DNA of 64,000 bases from Arthrobacter sp. U41. Lineage in GTDB: Bacteria; Actinomycetota; Actinomycetes; Actinomycetales; Micrococcaceae. Below the pieces are notes generated by a model. It did no database searches, had not been told where the DNA came from, and saw only the letters and a program-made list of their open reading frames with translations. The stretch's first letter is position 1. Each line of letters opens with the position of its first letter. The position numbers and the translations under genes were made by a program. Below are positions 15,622 to 24,527 of this stretch, in pieces. The stretch is taken from assembly GCF_007679325.1 (NCBI RefSeq), contig NZ_VEGI01000001.1:1488001-1552000 (forward strand), written 5' to 3'.

Positions 15622-16692
15622 ATGGAATTGGCGTCACAGCAAACACCCGCTCAGCAACCGGCCACCGGCAACCGGGCTTTCCGCCTGGCGCACTGGGTCT
15701 CGGATACCGTCAACAGTCTTCGCCTGAAGACCGCCCGCCGCTGGGACTTCGTCCCGCAGACCGTCGCATACCAGGGCTACGGGTCCACCACGTGGGTCCG
15801 GGTGCTGGGCCGGGTGGTGCTGACCAGCAAGCCGAACCCCGGCAGCCGGGCCGAGAAGGCAGCTCAGAACGGCAACCAGAACATCCGCGGCTGGCGGGCG
15901 TTCACGTCCGTACCGATCCAATACTCCGAGGTGGAGATCGAGATCGGCGGGGTGACGGCCCGGGTGCATGCGGACCGCGGCGGACTGGTGGACACGGTGG
16001 TGCAGGTGGAGCTCACACCGGGTTGGCACTCGGCGGTGTTGCGCGCCGAGGGGACCGAACCTGCCACCGCGAAGATCTTCGTCATTTCCCCCGACACCAA
16101 GCTGGGCATCGTCTCCGACATCGATGACACGATCATGGTCACCGCACTCCCCAGGCCGTTCCTCGCGCTGTGGAACACGTTTGTGCTCAATGAGCGGGCC
16201 CGGATGGCGACGCCGGGGATGGCCGTGCTGATGGACCGGCTGATGGTGGAATACCCGGAGGCCCCGGTGATCTACCTGTCCACCGGGCCGTGGAACGCAG
16301 CCCCCACCCTGGCCCGCTTCATCACCCGGAACATGTACCCCTCCGGCGCTCTGCTCCTCACGGACTGGGGGCTCACCCAGGACCGCTGGTTCCGCAGCGG
16401 CCAGGAGCACAAGCGCCGCAACCTGGAACTGCTCGCCGAGGAGTTTCCGAACATGCGCTGGCTGCTCTTCGGGGACAACGGGCAGCACGACGAAGCAATC
16501 TACTCACACTTCGCCCAGCAGCACGGCGACCGGGTGGCCGCCATCGGCATCCGCCAGCTCTCCGCCAGCGAGGCCGTCCTGGCCGGCGGCCACTCGGAGT
16601 CCGGCGACCACACCGGCTCCCAGGTTCCGTGGATCTACTCCCCGGACGGCGCAGGCATGGCGAAGAGTCTGCAGGATATGGACCTTCTCTAA
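15622..16692 (+). CDS. App1-like phosphatase domain protein (DUF2183)
   Basis: A 356-residue protein. The N-terminal half is a beta-rich domain (RVLGRVVLTSKPN..., WRAFTSVPI). The C-terminal half is a HAD-type App1 phosphatase: LGIVSDIDDTIMVT gives the DxDxT motif, VIYLSTGPWN the second motif, and LLFGDNGQHD the acidic third. Yeast App1 is a Mg-dependent phosphatidate phosphatase, and bacterial members are presumed to act on lipids or similar phosphates. The ATG at 15622 lies just after a GGAGG that is rather close; a GTG at 15604 is possible. Confidence 0.87.
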   Translation: MELASQQTPAQQPATGNRAFRLAHWVSDTVNSLRLKTARRWDFVPQTVAYQGYGSTTWVRVLGRVVLTSKPNPGSRAEKAAQNGNQNIRGWRAFTSVPIQYSEVEIEIGGVTARVHADRGGLVDTVVQVELTPGWHSAVLRAEGTEPATAKIFVISPDTKLGIVSDIDDTIMVTALPRPFLALWNTFVLNERARMATPGMAVLMDRLMVEYPEAPVIYLSTGPWNAAPTLARFITRNMYPSGALLLTDWGLTQDRWFRSGQEHKRRNLELLAEEFPNMRWLLFGDNGQHDEAIYSHFAQQHGDRVAAIGIRQLSASEAVLAGGHSESGDHTGSQVPWIYSPDGAGMAKSLQDMDLL

Positions 16693-16708
16693 CCTGCCCC
16701 GGCTGTAC

Positions 16709-18259
16709 TCAGCCCACCGGGTGGGGGCGTTCGACGTCGGAAGTCCCCACCGCCGCGGCGGCGGCCTGGGCGCCAGCCCCCGGCGCTGCGCCCGCGACGG
16801 GAGCCTCCGGGACGGCGTCCCGGTGCCGCGCCCCGAGGACTTCCCGGAGCCAGTAAAACGAGGCCTTCCTGGTGCGCTCCTGGGTTTCCCGGTCCACGTG
16901 CAGCAGCCCGAACTGCTGCTTGTAGCCGGCCGACCATTCGAAGTTGTCCAGCAGCGACCACACGTAGTAGCCGCGCAGGTCGACGGATTCTGCCGCGCCT
17001 CCGGGTGACGTCGCCTCAATGGCGGTGGCAATGTGGTCCGCCAGGTAGCGCACCCGCCGCTCGTCCGGGATGATGAGCCCGCCGTCGGGATCCTGGATCT
17101 CAAGGTCCTCGAAGCTTGCCCCGCCCTCCGTGATGTAGACCGGCGGAAGATCCGGGTAGCGTTCGGCCATTTCCGCGAGCGCGACGGCCATGTATTCCGG
17201 TTTGATGGGCCAGCCGTACGCGGTGATCTCGGTGTCCGGGAAGGACGCAATGTGGAACGGCGAGCCGGGAGCGGTGCCGCTCAGGTCATCGCCCATCGCT
17301 TCCGCCATTCCCTTGGGCACGGCGCCCTCGCCCGGACCGGAGGCCACACGGGTCGGCATGTAGTAGTTAAGGCCGTAGAAGTCCAGCGGCTGCGAGATCA
17401 GCTTCATGTCCTCACTGGAGGGGCTGAACGAGGAGAAGAAGGTGGCGGCCCGGATAGTGTCCGGGTACTTGCCCAGCAATACGGGGTCCGCGTAGAGCCG
17501 GTTCTGGGCCATGTCCATCAGGCCGGCGCTGAGCTTGTCCAGCGGGTTGCCCGACGCGGGCACCATCGGTGAGTACACATTGGTGATCCCGATCTCGCCC
17601 GGCACGTTGGCGGCCCGGAGTGCCTGCAGCGACAGCCCGTGGCCCAGCAGCTGGTGATGGACGCTGGGCAGGGCTTTGAGCATGAGTGCCTCGCCCGGCG
17701 CGTGCATCCCCAGCATGTAGCCGTTGGTGCTGACCGTGGCGGGCTCGTTGACGGTCACCCAGCGGGTCACCCGGTCTCCGTAGGCTGCCGCCGCGATCGC
17801 GGCGAACTCTCCCAGCCGGTAGGCGGTGTCCCGGTTCATCCAGCCGCCCGCCTCCTCCAGCTCCAGCGGCGTGTCCCAGTGATACAACGTGGCCATCGGT
17901 GCGATCCCGTTGGCCAGCAGCAGGTCGATCAGCCGGTCGTAGAAATCAAGGCCGGCGGAGTTGACCGGGCCGCTGCCGCCAGGCTGGATGCGGGACCAGG
18001 ACAGGGAAAAACGGTAGGAATCGATCCCGAGTTCCTTCATCAGGGCCACGTCCTGGGGCATCCGGTGGTAGTGGTCGCACGCCATGGCGGGGCTGTGGTC
18101 CTCCACGATCGATCCGGGTTTCGCCGCAAAGACGTCCCACCCCGAGGGGCCGCGCCCGTCCTCATCCAGGGCGCCTTCGATCTGGAAGGCGGCGGTGGCC
18201 ACGCCCAGCGTAAAGCGCGGCGGCAGCAGCGCGGCCAAGTCCTTGGCGGATGCTTTCAT
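16709..18259 (-). CDS. Glycoside hydrolase family 1 beta-glucosidase-like enzyme
   Basis: A 516-residue GH1 enzyme. The N-terminal FTLGVATAAFQIEGA, the acid/base TVNEPATV and the nucleophile motif YITEGGASFED (usual form TENGA) are all seen, along with SWSRIQPGGSGPVN and GYYVWSLLDNFEW. It should cleave beta-glucosides or beta-galactosides. There is no signal peptide, so it acts on imported sugars in the cytoplasm. The C-terminal 40 residues are Ala/Pro-rich and look like an unstructured extension. It is convergent with the App1 gene; no transporter is next to it. Confidence 0.92.
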   Translation of the reverse strand: MKASAKDLAALLPPRFTLGVATAAFQIEGALDEDGRGPSGWDVFAAKPGSIVEDHSPAMACDHYHRMPQDVALMKELGIDSYRFSLSWSRIQPGGSGPVNSAGLDFYDRLIDLLLANGIAPMATLYHWDTPLELEEAGGWMNRDTAYRLGEFAAIAAAAYGDRVTRWVTVNEPATVSTNGYMLGMHAPGEALMLKALPSVHHQLLGHGLSLQALRAANVPGEIGITNVYSPMVPASGNPLDKLSAGLMDMAQNRLYADPVLLGKYPDTIRAATFFSSFSPSSEDMKLISQPLDFYGLNYYMPTRVASGPGEGAVPKGMAEAMGDDLSGTAPGSPFHIASFPDTEITAYGWPIKPEYMAVALAEMAERYPDLPPVYITEGGASFEDLEIQDPDGGLIIPDERRVRYLADHIATAIEATSPGGAAESVDLRGYYVWSLLDNFEWSAGYKQQFGLLHVDRETQERTRKASFYWLREVLGARHRDAVPEAPVAGAAPGAGAQAAAAAVGTSDVERPHPVG

Positions 18260-18381
18260 CAGTGGATTCCCCTATGTAGTTTCCGGCAGTGGACTGATTT
18301 TAGGCCGTGGCGCATCCCCGCGCCACGACCTCCGTCCGCGGGCCGGTCCGGGTCCCTCACCGCACCAGCATCCACCGCGCC

Positions 18382-18771
18382 TCAGTACGACGCGGCCTCA
18401 GGTCCGAACAGGAATTCCTTGGCGTGGGCTACCGCTTTCTTGAACGCATCGTTCCGCAGCGCCTGCAGCTGTTCGGTCTCGTCGGCCGTGGGTTCCAGGT
18501 AACTCGTGTAGCCCGGGCGCAGCACCCAGATATCGCCGGCCGGAGGGAGGTAGAAGACGCCGAAGGAACGGTGCTGGCTGTCATCGACGGTCCAGATGGG
18601 AACCACCGCGAGGGCGGCCCCGGTGTCGATATTGATCCACTGCGCCCGCGGCAGCGGCGCTTCGTGGGCTTCCGGGTCAAGAAACGGGGCTGTGCCTTGG
18701 CCCCACCGAGCCTCAAAGCGCTCGTGGAAGACCGGCATAAGATGCGAATCGTAGCGGCGCCATGCGCTCAT
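18382..18771 (-). CDS. Hypothetical protein, 129 residues
   Basis: The ATG at 18771 follows an AAGGAGGG site, which fixes the start. The protein is soluble and has no signal peptide. It contains HERFEARWGQGTAPFLDPEAH and a beta-rich centre (INIDTGAALAVVPIWTVD, FGVFYLPPAGDIWVLRPGYT). I do not recognise the family. It lies between a beta-glucosidase and a J-domain protein, all on one strand, and its strong ribosome site and codon use support a real gene. Confidence 0.7.
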   Translation of the reverse strand: MSAWRRYDSHLMPVFHERFEARWGQGTAPFLDPEAHEAPLPRAQWINIDTGAALAVVPIWTVDDSQHRSFGVFYLPPAGDIWVLRPGYTSYLEPTADETEQLQALRNDAFKKAVAHAKEFLFGPEAASY

Positions 18772-18853
18772 GGCCGCCCTCCTTCTGTGGTGCTCGGAAG
18801 TGTGTTTTCGCCTGACGTGTCGTGGCGGGAGCTGCGTGGGCAAGGCCCTGAAG

Positions 18854-19213
18854 TCAGTACGGCCCCCGTTCCCAGCGCACCGGGGTGGCCCGGAACAACG
18901 GCTGGGGGTTCCGGTGCAGGCGCACCGGAATGTCCCGGCTCCCGGTGCCGCCGGAGCCGGGACCGGCACCGCCGGCGTCGGGGTCGTACTCCGCCCGGGA
19001 TTTCGGGTCCCGCAACACTGCGAAAGCCTCCAGGATGCGCCGCGCCTCGCCGGCGCCATACACGTCACCCTGCCCACTTCCGGCGGACAGTTCGACGTCG
19101 GGATGGCGGAGGCGCATCAGCGCCCGGAAGGCGTGGCGGATCTGGGCCGCCGTCGCGTCCGGCGATACCCGCAGCGCAGCATAGTAGCCACGGGGGTCGC
19201 GGTTCATTGTCAT
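18854..19213 (-). CDS. Minimal J-domain protein
   Basis: A 119-residue protein made almost only of a J domain: YYAALRVSPDATAAQIRHAF, then RLRHPDVELS with the essential HPD, and FAVLRDPKSRAEYD. J domains stimulate the ATPase of DnaK. It lacks the Gly-rich, zinc and substrate domains of DnaJ, so it probably targets DnaK to a particular task. The ATG at 19213 (AGAGGCGG before it) is preferred; an in-frame start lies 25 codons upstream. It follows hsp20 on the same strand, pointing to a heat-shock unit. Confidence 0.82.
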   Translation of the reverse strand: MTMNRDPRGYYAALRVSPDATAAQIRHAFRALMRLRHPDVELSAGSGQGDVYGAGEARRILEAFAVLRDPKSRAEYDPDAGGAGPGSGGTGSRDIPVRLHRNPQPLFRATPVRWERGPY

Positions 19214-19321
19214 TCGCCGCCTCTGTACGGACCGGGCGGGGACCAGACGACTCCGGCGGCGGCCGGCGCCCTCTGGTCCCGTGCTCATCGGCGGGCGGAC
19301 GGCGTGCGTCCGCCGCCGCAG

Positions 19322-19750
19322 CTACGTCCCGATCTCCTGCATCTTGTCCTGCGTGTGCGTGATTTCAATCTTCCGCGGCTTGGCCCGTTCCAGCACCGGA
19401 ATCCGGAGCGTCAGGACACCGTCGGCGTAGTGCGCCCTGACCTTCTCGGTGTCCAGGGTGTCGCCGAGGATGAGCTGGCGGCTAAAGACGCCGCGCGGCC
19501 GCTCCGCAGCAATCAGTTCAACGTTGGGGGGCGTCGGATCGCGCCGTTCAGCCCGGACGGTCAGGACATTGCGCTCGATATCGAGGTCCACCGAGTCAAC
19601 GTTGACGCCGGGAAGATCGAATGCGACGACGAACTCGTCGTCCTCCTGCCACGCGTCCATCGGCATGGCCGCCGGCCGTGCCGCTGTTCCAAAGACCTGC
19701 TGCGTCAGCCGGTCCAGTTCACGGAACGGGTCCGTACGCATCAACATCAT
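19322..19750 (-). CDS. Hsp20 family small heat-shock protein
   Basis: A 142-residue alpha-crystallin-type chaperone. The ATG at 19750 has AAGGAG six bases upstream. The crystallin domain spans about residues 30-130 ([60 protein letters not shown]), followed by a short tail without a clear IxI except RKIEI. It binds unfolding proteins without ATP. It is transcribed away from an HspR-like MerR regulator, with a J-domain gene downstream. Confidence 0.94.
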   Translation of the reverse strand: MMLMRTDPFRELDRLTQQVFGTAARPAAMPMDAWQEDDEFVVAFDLPGVNVDSVDLDIERNVLTVRAERRDPTPPNVELIAAERPRGVFSRQLILGDTLDTEKVRAHYADGVLTLRIPVLERAKPRKIEITHTQDKMQEIGT

Positions 19751-19857
19751 TTCCCACTCCTTCATGCGAGATTTGTGTGCCTTTTCCTGTATCCGAACCA
19801 CTCAATTATCTGTAGTGGTGGATATAGATTTTTTATAGCACCGGTGCGAAACTGATG

Positions 19858-19890
19858 CAAGAGGGAAACCGGACACAAGAGGGAAACCGG
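19858..19890. repeat. Direct repeat in the hsp20/MerR promoter gap
   Basis: CAAGAGGGAAACCGG occurs twice, at 19858 and 19876 (18-bp period), just upstream of the MerR gene. An inverted ACCACT...AGTGGT lies at about 19797-19819, nearer hsp20. Either could be a regulator site; the classical HspR HAIR sequence is not obvious. Confidence 0.45.
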
Positions 19891-19918
19891 GCCATCGAAC
19901 AACTGGGAAGGGAACACC

Positions 19919-20212
19919 GTGACGGAACGTGGAGAGGAGCCGGGCGTTTACGCGATCTCCGTGGTGGCCCAATTGGTCGGGACCGGGCAGCAGAACATCA
20001 GGCTCTACGAGCGGAGGGGCCTGCTGACGCCGGACCGCACTGCCGGGGGAACGCGGCAGTACAGCAATGCGGACCTGGCGGTGCTGCAGCGGATCGGCGA
20101 ACTGCTGGAGGAGGGGCTGAATCTTGCCGGGGTAGCCAAGGTGCTGGAGCTGGAAGCGGTCAACGCCCGTTTGCAGAGCGAGCTGAAGCGGCTCCGGTCA
20201 CGCCGGACCTAG
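19919..20212 (+). CDS. MerR-family regulator, HspR-like
   Basis: A 97-residue MerR-type protein with a GTG start behind AAGGGAA. Residues 9-75 form the winged HTH: VYAISVVAQLVGTGQQNIRL, YERRGLLTPDRTAGGTRQYS and LAVLQRIGELLEEGLNLAGV. A short coiled-coil tail (EAVNARLQSELKRLRSRR) follows. The VYxISVxAxLxGxxxQxxRxYE opening is typical of HspR, the heat-shock repressor that works with DnaK. Divergence from hsp20 fits autoregulation and hsp20 control. It overlaps the convergent next gene by four bases. Confidence 0.85.
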   Translation: MTERGEEPGVYAISVVAQLVGTGQQNIRLYERRGLLTPDRTAGGTRQYSNADLAVLQRIGELLEEGLNLAGVAKVLELEAVNARLQSELKRLRSRRT

Positions 20213-20517
20213 CGCCCTCGGCCCCCTGCGATGCGGTGGGACTCCTCGAGGAGCTCGCCGAGTTCCGCCAGGTCGATGCGGTCCAGCCGCACGAGCACGA
20301 GCAGCGGTGACCGCTCATGATGGGCCGTCCAGAAATAGGTCTGCGGGTCCGTTCCTGCGAGCGCTTCGCGTTCCCCGGTCTTGACCGTGAGTACACCTTC
20401 CTCCCACATCCGGGCCATGAGCGTGCCCGCGAACCAGGCGGGCTGGCCCCAGCTGGGCCGTTCGACCACACCCGGCAGGGCCAGTGCGGTGCGGCGGACA
20501 TCGTCTTCGGTGGGCAT
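20209..20517 (-). CDS. MmcQ/YjbR family protein
   Basis: A 102-residue protein of the MmcQ/YjbR fold: ALALPGVVERPSWGQPAWFA, MARMWEEGVLTVKT, TYFWTAHHERSPLLVL and LGELLEESHRI. Some members are described as DNA-binding, but the biological role is not established. The ATG at 20517 is preferred over an in-frame GTG five codons upstream. It overlaps the end of the convergent MerR gene. Confidence 0.8.
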   Translation of the reverse strand: MPTEDDVRRTALALPGVVERPSWGQPAWFAGTLMARMWEEGVLTVKTGEREALAGTDPQTYFWTAHHERSPLLVLVRLDRIDLAELGELLEESHRIAGGRGR

Positions 20518-20568
20518 GCCCCACTGTGGCACCGGTGCAGGCGCCGGGCAAGAGGCTCCCGCCGGGAA

Positions 20569-21384
20569 CTACGTCTGGCTCGTATCGGCCTTGGAGAGGG
20601 TTCCGGTGATCTCCTCACCGCGGACCCGGGCGGTCCGCCAGGTGTCCAGGGCGATCACGCCGCCCAGGATCACGAATGAGATGGACAGCGAGGCAAACGC
20701 GTCGGTCAGCCAGTGGTAGCCCAGGTACAGCCGGCTCACCGCGGCGAAGAAGATCCCGACGCCGGCCAGCAGGAACCCTGCGACGGCGGCCATGCGGTTG
20801 TGCCGGCGGGAGAAAACCAGGAAGGCGCTGACCAGCAGGAAGTCGCAGGCGCCAAGGACGTGGCCGGACGGGAAAGAGAAGGTGAAGTCGGCGCCGAAGA
20901 GCATCAGGTCCACGGGTGGGCGCTGGCGGTCAATGGTGCGCCCGATGATCTGGGCCAGGATCACACCGGTGAGCATGGCCCCGGCCAGGAGCATCGGCCG
21001 CCAGGCGTGCTTGGCCAGCAGGCCCCAGGCCACCGTCACCACCAGGATGATGATCGGCAGTGCCACGGGTCCGAAAACGATCGCAAGGAAGATCATGATG
21101 GTCGTGAGCGGTTCGGAGCGGAGGGTGAGCAGCCACGAGCGGACCGGCTCGTCGCCGGCGGTCAGGCCGTCCTGCTGGAGGACACCGGCAAGGATCGAGA
21201 AGAACAGCACAACGCCCAGAACCACCAGGCCGACGGCGATCCGGTACAGGTTCTTCCGGTCCCGGGCCTCCATGTAGCGTTCCTCCACCACGAACTTGTC
21301 GTGGAATACGCGCCACCTGCCGGGCGATTTCCCGGTAGTATCCTCAGCCATTTCCGCATCCGCCTCTTCGCCGTGTCTGGACAT
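20569..21384 (-). CDS. PAP2-family membrane phosphatase
   Basis: A 271-residue membrane protein with about six transmembrane helices after a 50-residue charged N-terminus. The three PAP2 motifs are visible: a K/R-rich first motif (RTIDRQRPP), the second FPSGHVLG with catalytic His, and the third SRLYLGYHWLTDA. These enzymes dephosphorylate lipids such as undecaprenyl pyrophosphate or phosphatidate at the outer face. The ATG at 21384 is close to AAGGAA; one 11 codons downstream is possible. It is divergent from the AlkC-like gene. Confidence 0.9.
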   Translation of the reverse strand: MSRHGEEADAEMAEDTTGKSPGRWRVFHDKFVVEERYMEARDRKNLYRIAVGLVVLGVVLFFSILAGVLQQDGLTAGDEPVRSWLLTLRSEPLTTIMIFLAIVFGPVALPIIILVVTVAWGLLAKHAWRPMLLAGAMLTGVILAQIIGRTIDRQRPPVDLMLFGADFTFSFPSGHVLGACDFLLVSAFLVFSRRHNRMAAVAGFLLAGVGIFFAAVSRLYLGYHWLTDAFASLSISFVILGGVIALDTWRTARVRGEEITGTLSKADTSQT

Positions 21385-21474
21385 TTCCTTCGTGAAGAAT
21401 ATCCCGGTTCGGGACCGGCGGGGGCGTACAGCTCCGCGGCGGGCCCGCGGCGCGCCCCCCGGTAGCCTGATGCC

Positions 21475-22572
21475 ATGGGCGTCATGAATGAACTGATCAA
21501 TGCGGACGCCGTCCGCTCGCTGGAGCGCATCCTCGCCACTGCCTCGCCGGACCGCACATTCCCTGGTCTCGCAAGCACGGCCGGGCACCTCGATCCACTG
21601 AGCCTGCGGGAACGCACCGACCTCCTGAGCCGCGCGCTGCTGGCTGACCTGCCGGAAAACTATGCCGGCACGGCGGCAATCTTCCGCCGGGCGCTGGAGG
21701 AACCGGATTTCACCGGGTGGATGATCTGGCCGGTGACCGAGACCGCGGCCACCCTCGCCCTGACGCGCGCGGAACCCGCCGATTTCGAGGACTGCCTGGC
21801 GCTCCTCGCCGAGCTGACGCCGCGGCTGACCGGGGAATTCGCGATCCGGCGGCTCCTCGCGGCCGATCTGGACCGGGCGCTGTCCGTCATCCAGGGGTGG
21901 ACGTCGCATCCGGACTGGCACGTGCGAAGGCTCGCGAGCGAGGGCACCCGGCCCTACCTGCCGTGGGCCATCCGCGTCCCGGAGATCACGGACCGGCCCG
22001 CCGCGACCCTGCCGATCCTCGACGCCCTGTACCGGGATCCTGTCGAGGATGTCCGCCGCTCGGTGGCCAACCACCTGAACGACCTGGCCCGCCACGCCCC
22101 GGACGAAGTGGTTGCCACCGCGGCCCGGTGGATGGCCGAACCCGACGGGAACACGGCCAGCGTGGTCCGGCACGGGCTGCGGACCCTGCTCAAGAAGGCC
22201 CACCCCGGCGCGCTGGAGCTGCTGGGTTTCCCGCCTGCTTCGCTGGCCGTGACGGCGCCCCAGCTGGATCGCACCGTCGTCGAGCTTCCCGGGGAACTCG
22301 GCTTCACGTTCGCGGTGTCCAATACCGGGCCGGCGGAGGCCCGGCTCGCCGTCGACTACGTGGTCCACTACGCCAAGGCCAACGGCACCCGCACGGAGAA
22401 GGTGTTCAAGCTCGGAACGGCCGTCCTTGCCCCGGGCGAGTCCCGGACCTTTTCGAAGCGCCACGCGTTCCGCCAGATGACCACGCGCGTCCACCACCCC
22501 GGCGGCCACACCCTGCAGTTGCAGGTCAACGGGGTCCGATATCCGGCGGAGGAGTTCACCGTCCTCACGTAG
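21475..22572 (+). CDS. AlkC-like DNA alkylation repair protein
   Basis: A 365-residue HEAT-repeat protein. The central region has LDRALSVIQGWTSHPDWHVR then RLASEGTRPYLPWAIRVPE, DPVEDVRRSVANHLNDLARH and AGRW-like repeats, all as in AlkC/AlkD N-alkylpurine glycosylases. The C-terminal 110 residues (FTFAVSNTGPAEARLAVDYV, VNGVRYPAEEFTV) form an Ig-like domain, found in AlkC rather than AlkD. It should excise alkylated purines. TAGCCT lies exactly six bases before the ATG, so the message is probably leaderless. Confidence 0.85.
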   Translation: MGVMNELINADAVRSLERILATASPDRTFPGLASTAGHLDPLSLRERTDLLSRALLADLPENYAGTAAIFRRALEEPDFTGWMIWPVTETAATLALTRAEPADFEDCLALLAELTPRLTGEFAIRRLLAADLDRALSVIQGWTSHPDWHVRRLASEGTRPYLPWAIRVPEITDRPAATLPILDALYRDPVEDVRRSVANHLNDLARHAPDEVVATAARWMAEPDGNTASVVRHGLRTLLKKAHPGALELLGFPPASLAVTAPQLDRTVVELPGELGFTFAVSNTGPAEARLAVDYVVHYAKANGTRTEKVFKLGTAVLAPGESRTFSKRHAFRQMTTRVHHPGGHTLQLQVNGVRYPAEEFTVLT

Positions 22573-22654
22573 GTGTGCCGACGTCGCCGGTGGCCGCTTC
22601 CTCGTTGCTCCACTGGCGCCGCCCTCTGGCGGAGACGTCCGTGGCTGGTTATAG

Positions 22655-22670
22655 TAAGCATGCTGATAAT
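22655..22670 (+). promoter_or_regulatory. TAAGCATGCTGA motif and GATAAT box
   Basis: TAAGCATGCTGA (22655-22666) contains the palindrome AGCATGCT and runs into GATAAT (22665-22670), a good -10 match, 49 bp before the SRPBCC gene. Similar motifs precede the DUF1508, hydrolase and PfpI/CapA genes. Confidence 0.5.
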
Positions 22671-22718
22671 CAATGGCACCCTCTCGCCGTTCCCGAAAAT
22701 TGAGTCAAAGGAGACATC

Positions 22719-23639
22719 GTGAGCACCAAGGTTGAAAAGCGCATTCTGGTCAACGTTCCTGTGAGCGTGGCCTATAACCAGTGGACCCAGTTCGAGGAAT
22801 TCCCCCACTTCATGGGCGGGGTGAAGAGCGTCAAGCAGCTCAGTGACGACCGGCTGGAATGGATTGCAGAGATCGCCGGGGTGCGCCGGCAGTGGCAGGC
22901 CAGGATCCTGGAGCAGATACCTGACCGGAAAGTGGCATGGGCGGCCACCGAGGGCGCCACCAACGCAGGGTCCGTGGTGTTCGAAGACCTCGGCGGCGGG
23001 CAAACCTCCGTGCAGCTGTCACTTGAATACGATCCCGAAGGGATTGTGGAAAAGATCGGCGACAAGCTCAGCATTGTTGACAAGCAGGCCGAGAACGACC
23101 TCAACCGGTTCAAGGCCTTCATCGAAGATGAGGGTTATGCGACAGGTGCCTGGCGCGGCACCGTCAGCGGAGGGACACAGGCCGGTTCGCCGGGCGTTGA
23201 GGCGGCGCTCGACTCCCGGGGAGACAGCGGCAAAGCAGGCGTCTCCGGCAAAGTCATCGCCGGGGTCGGAATCGCTGCCGCGGCCGGCGCAGGCGTTGCG
23301 GCAGCAGCGGGCCGCAAGAATCCCAGCGACCCGGAACCCGGCGCCGCGGCTGATGCGAGGCCCTCGGCCGTGCCGGCTACGGCCGTTCCTCCGACGGGCA
23401 CCGCAGGCAGCGTCTTCCCCGGGGAGGGACTCTCCCAGGACGCGACGCCTCGTTCGAACGGGACAGTTGGCCGGCCCGAGGCCAAACCATTCGACCAGAC
23501 CAATGGCCTCATCGATACCGAAGGCGATTCCGACGGGACCGCCGCGAGCGACACATCGAGCGCGGCCGACCGCGAAGCAGGCAGGGAACGCCGCCCGGGC
23601 CCTGTCCCGCCCACCGGGGGAAGCCTGGGGCAGCACTGA
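22719..23639 (+). CDS. SRPBCC-family (cyclase/dehydrase-like) protein with hydrophobic segment
   Basis: A 306-residue protein with a GTG start behind AAAGGAG. Residues 1-150 are an SRPBCC/START-like domain (VEKRILVNVPVSVAYNQWTQ, FEEFPHFMGGVKSVKQL, VQLSLEYDPEG). A short Ala/Gly-rich hydrophobic stretch (IAGVGIAAAAGAGVAAAAG, about residues 183-202) may span the membrane, followed by a low-complexity Pro/Thr/Gly tail. Such proteins occur in actinobacterial general-stress clusters. Ligand and function unknown. The TAAGCATGCTGA promoter motif lies upstream. Confidence 0.82.
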   Translation: MSTKVEKRILVNVPVSVAYNQWTQFEEFPHFMGGVKSVKQLSDDRLEWIAEIAGVRRQWQARILEQIPDRKVAWAATEGATNAGSVVFEDLGGGQTSVQLSLEYDPEGIVEKIGDKLSIVDKQAENDLNRFKAFIEDEGYATGAWRGTVSGGTQAGSPGVEAALDSRGDSGKAGVSGKVIAGVGIAAAAGAGVAAAAGRKNPSDPEPGAAADARPSAVPATAVPPTGTAGSVFPGEGLSQDATPRSNGTVGRPEAKPFDQTNGLIDTEGDSDGTAASDTSSAADREAGRERRPGPVPPTGGSLGQH

Positions 23640-23672
23640 CCGACCGTGTCCGGACGGGCAAGGACGGAACCC

Positions 23673-23696
23673 GGCGCGGGCCCGCGGGCCCGCGCC
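23673..23696. terminator. 24-bp perfect palindrome between SRPBCC gene and next gene
   Basis: Bases 23673-23696 form a fully self-complementary 24-bp GC palindrome starting GGCGCGGGCC. It sits 34 bases after the SRPBCC stop and 25 bases before the next start. No T-run follows, so it may be an mRNA-processing or partial termination hairpin. Confidence 0.5.
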
Positions 23697-23721
23697 ACTT
23701 GGGCTTTGTAAAGGAGAACCG

Positions 23722-24072
23722 ATGAAATCTATTCTCAGGACCGCTTTCGCCGCACTCGCGCTGTGCGCAGCCTTCCTTATGCCTGCGGCGGCGGGCAGTG
23801 CTGCAACACCCAATCAGGCTGACGGGTTGAGCGCCCTCAATAGCGTCTCCACCACGGCTACACCCACTGACTCGGCGTCCCCTTCCGGCCCCGTGGACCC
23901 TGGCACCGGCGAAACACCGGCCGCTAAGGAAACACGTGTGGACTACGCTCCCTATGTCCTGGCCGCAGTGCTCATCCTTGCCGTCGCCGCCGCAGCCCTG
24001 GCGTGGCGCCGCTGGGGCGGTCCCTCGTCAAAACCGGCGCGCCACGGGGATGAAACGACAGGCAAAAAGTGA
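23722..24072 (+). CDS. Small secreted, membrane-anchored protein
   Basis: A 116-residue protein with AAAGGAG seven bases before the ATG. Residues 1-28 are a signal peptide (KSILRTAFAALALCAAFLMP, AAA-G). The middle is a Ser/Thr/Pro-rich spacer of about 45 residues. YAPYVLAAVLILAVAAAALA (about residues 77-97) is a transmembrane helix, followed by a basic cytoplasmic tail. It looks like an outward-facing stalk protein. I recognise no family. It belongs to a run of small same-strand genes after the SRPBCC gene. Confidence 0.78.
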   Translation: MKSILRTAFAALALCAAFLMPAAAGSAATPNQADGLSALNSVSTTATPTDSASPSGPVDPGTGETPAAKETRVDYAPYVLAAVLILAVAAAALAWRRWGGPSSKPARHGDETTGKK

Positions 24073-24179
24073 GGTCGTAAAGATCGCGGCGCGCATAGGC
24101 GCGCACCGTCAGCAGCTGACAGCCCAGGTCCAAGAACCAATCCGCCGTACGGGCGCCGCTAGTCGACGAAAGGAACACC

Positions 24180-24527
24180 ATGGCCGTCAAGCTCAACCAG
24201 GCAGCTCTGAGCCACGCCCGGCAACTGATCAAAGACTCCAGGATCGCCAGGGACGCGCGCGACGACTGGAGCGAGCACGCCCCCGATACCGGCCAGGAAA
24301 ACGCCTACATCGACAAACACGGCTACGCCGAATACGGCACCTGGCATCTGGGTACGGACAGCGAGAAAACTGAGGGCACAAAGGGCCGGTACAGCTTCCC
24401 GTTCGGTGACTTCCGGCGCCTGCACCGCTGCGCCATCCTCGCGATCGAAAGCCGGGCCGCCCAGCACGATCACAACGACATCGCCAAGGCAGCGAAATCC
24501 CTCCTGGCCGAACTCGACAAGGACTGA
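24180..24527 (+). CDS. Conserved hypothetical protein, 115 residues
   Basis: The ATG follows AAAGGAAC. The protein is soluble and highly charged, with LNQAALSHARQLIKDSRIAR, a DKHGYAEYGTWHLG block and FPFGDFRRLHRCAILAIESR. These blocks are strongly constrained and I have seen this type of protein only as a hypothetical in actinobacteria. No catalytic motif is evident. Its place among stress-type small genes is the only hint to role. Confidence 0.75.
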   Translation: MAVKLNQAALSHARQLIKDSRIARDARDDWSEHAPDTGQENAYIDKHGYAEYGTWHLGTDSEKTEGTKGRYSFPFGDFRRLHRCAILAIESRAAQHDHNDIAKAAKSLLAELDKD

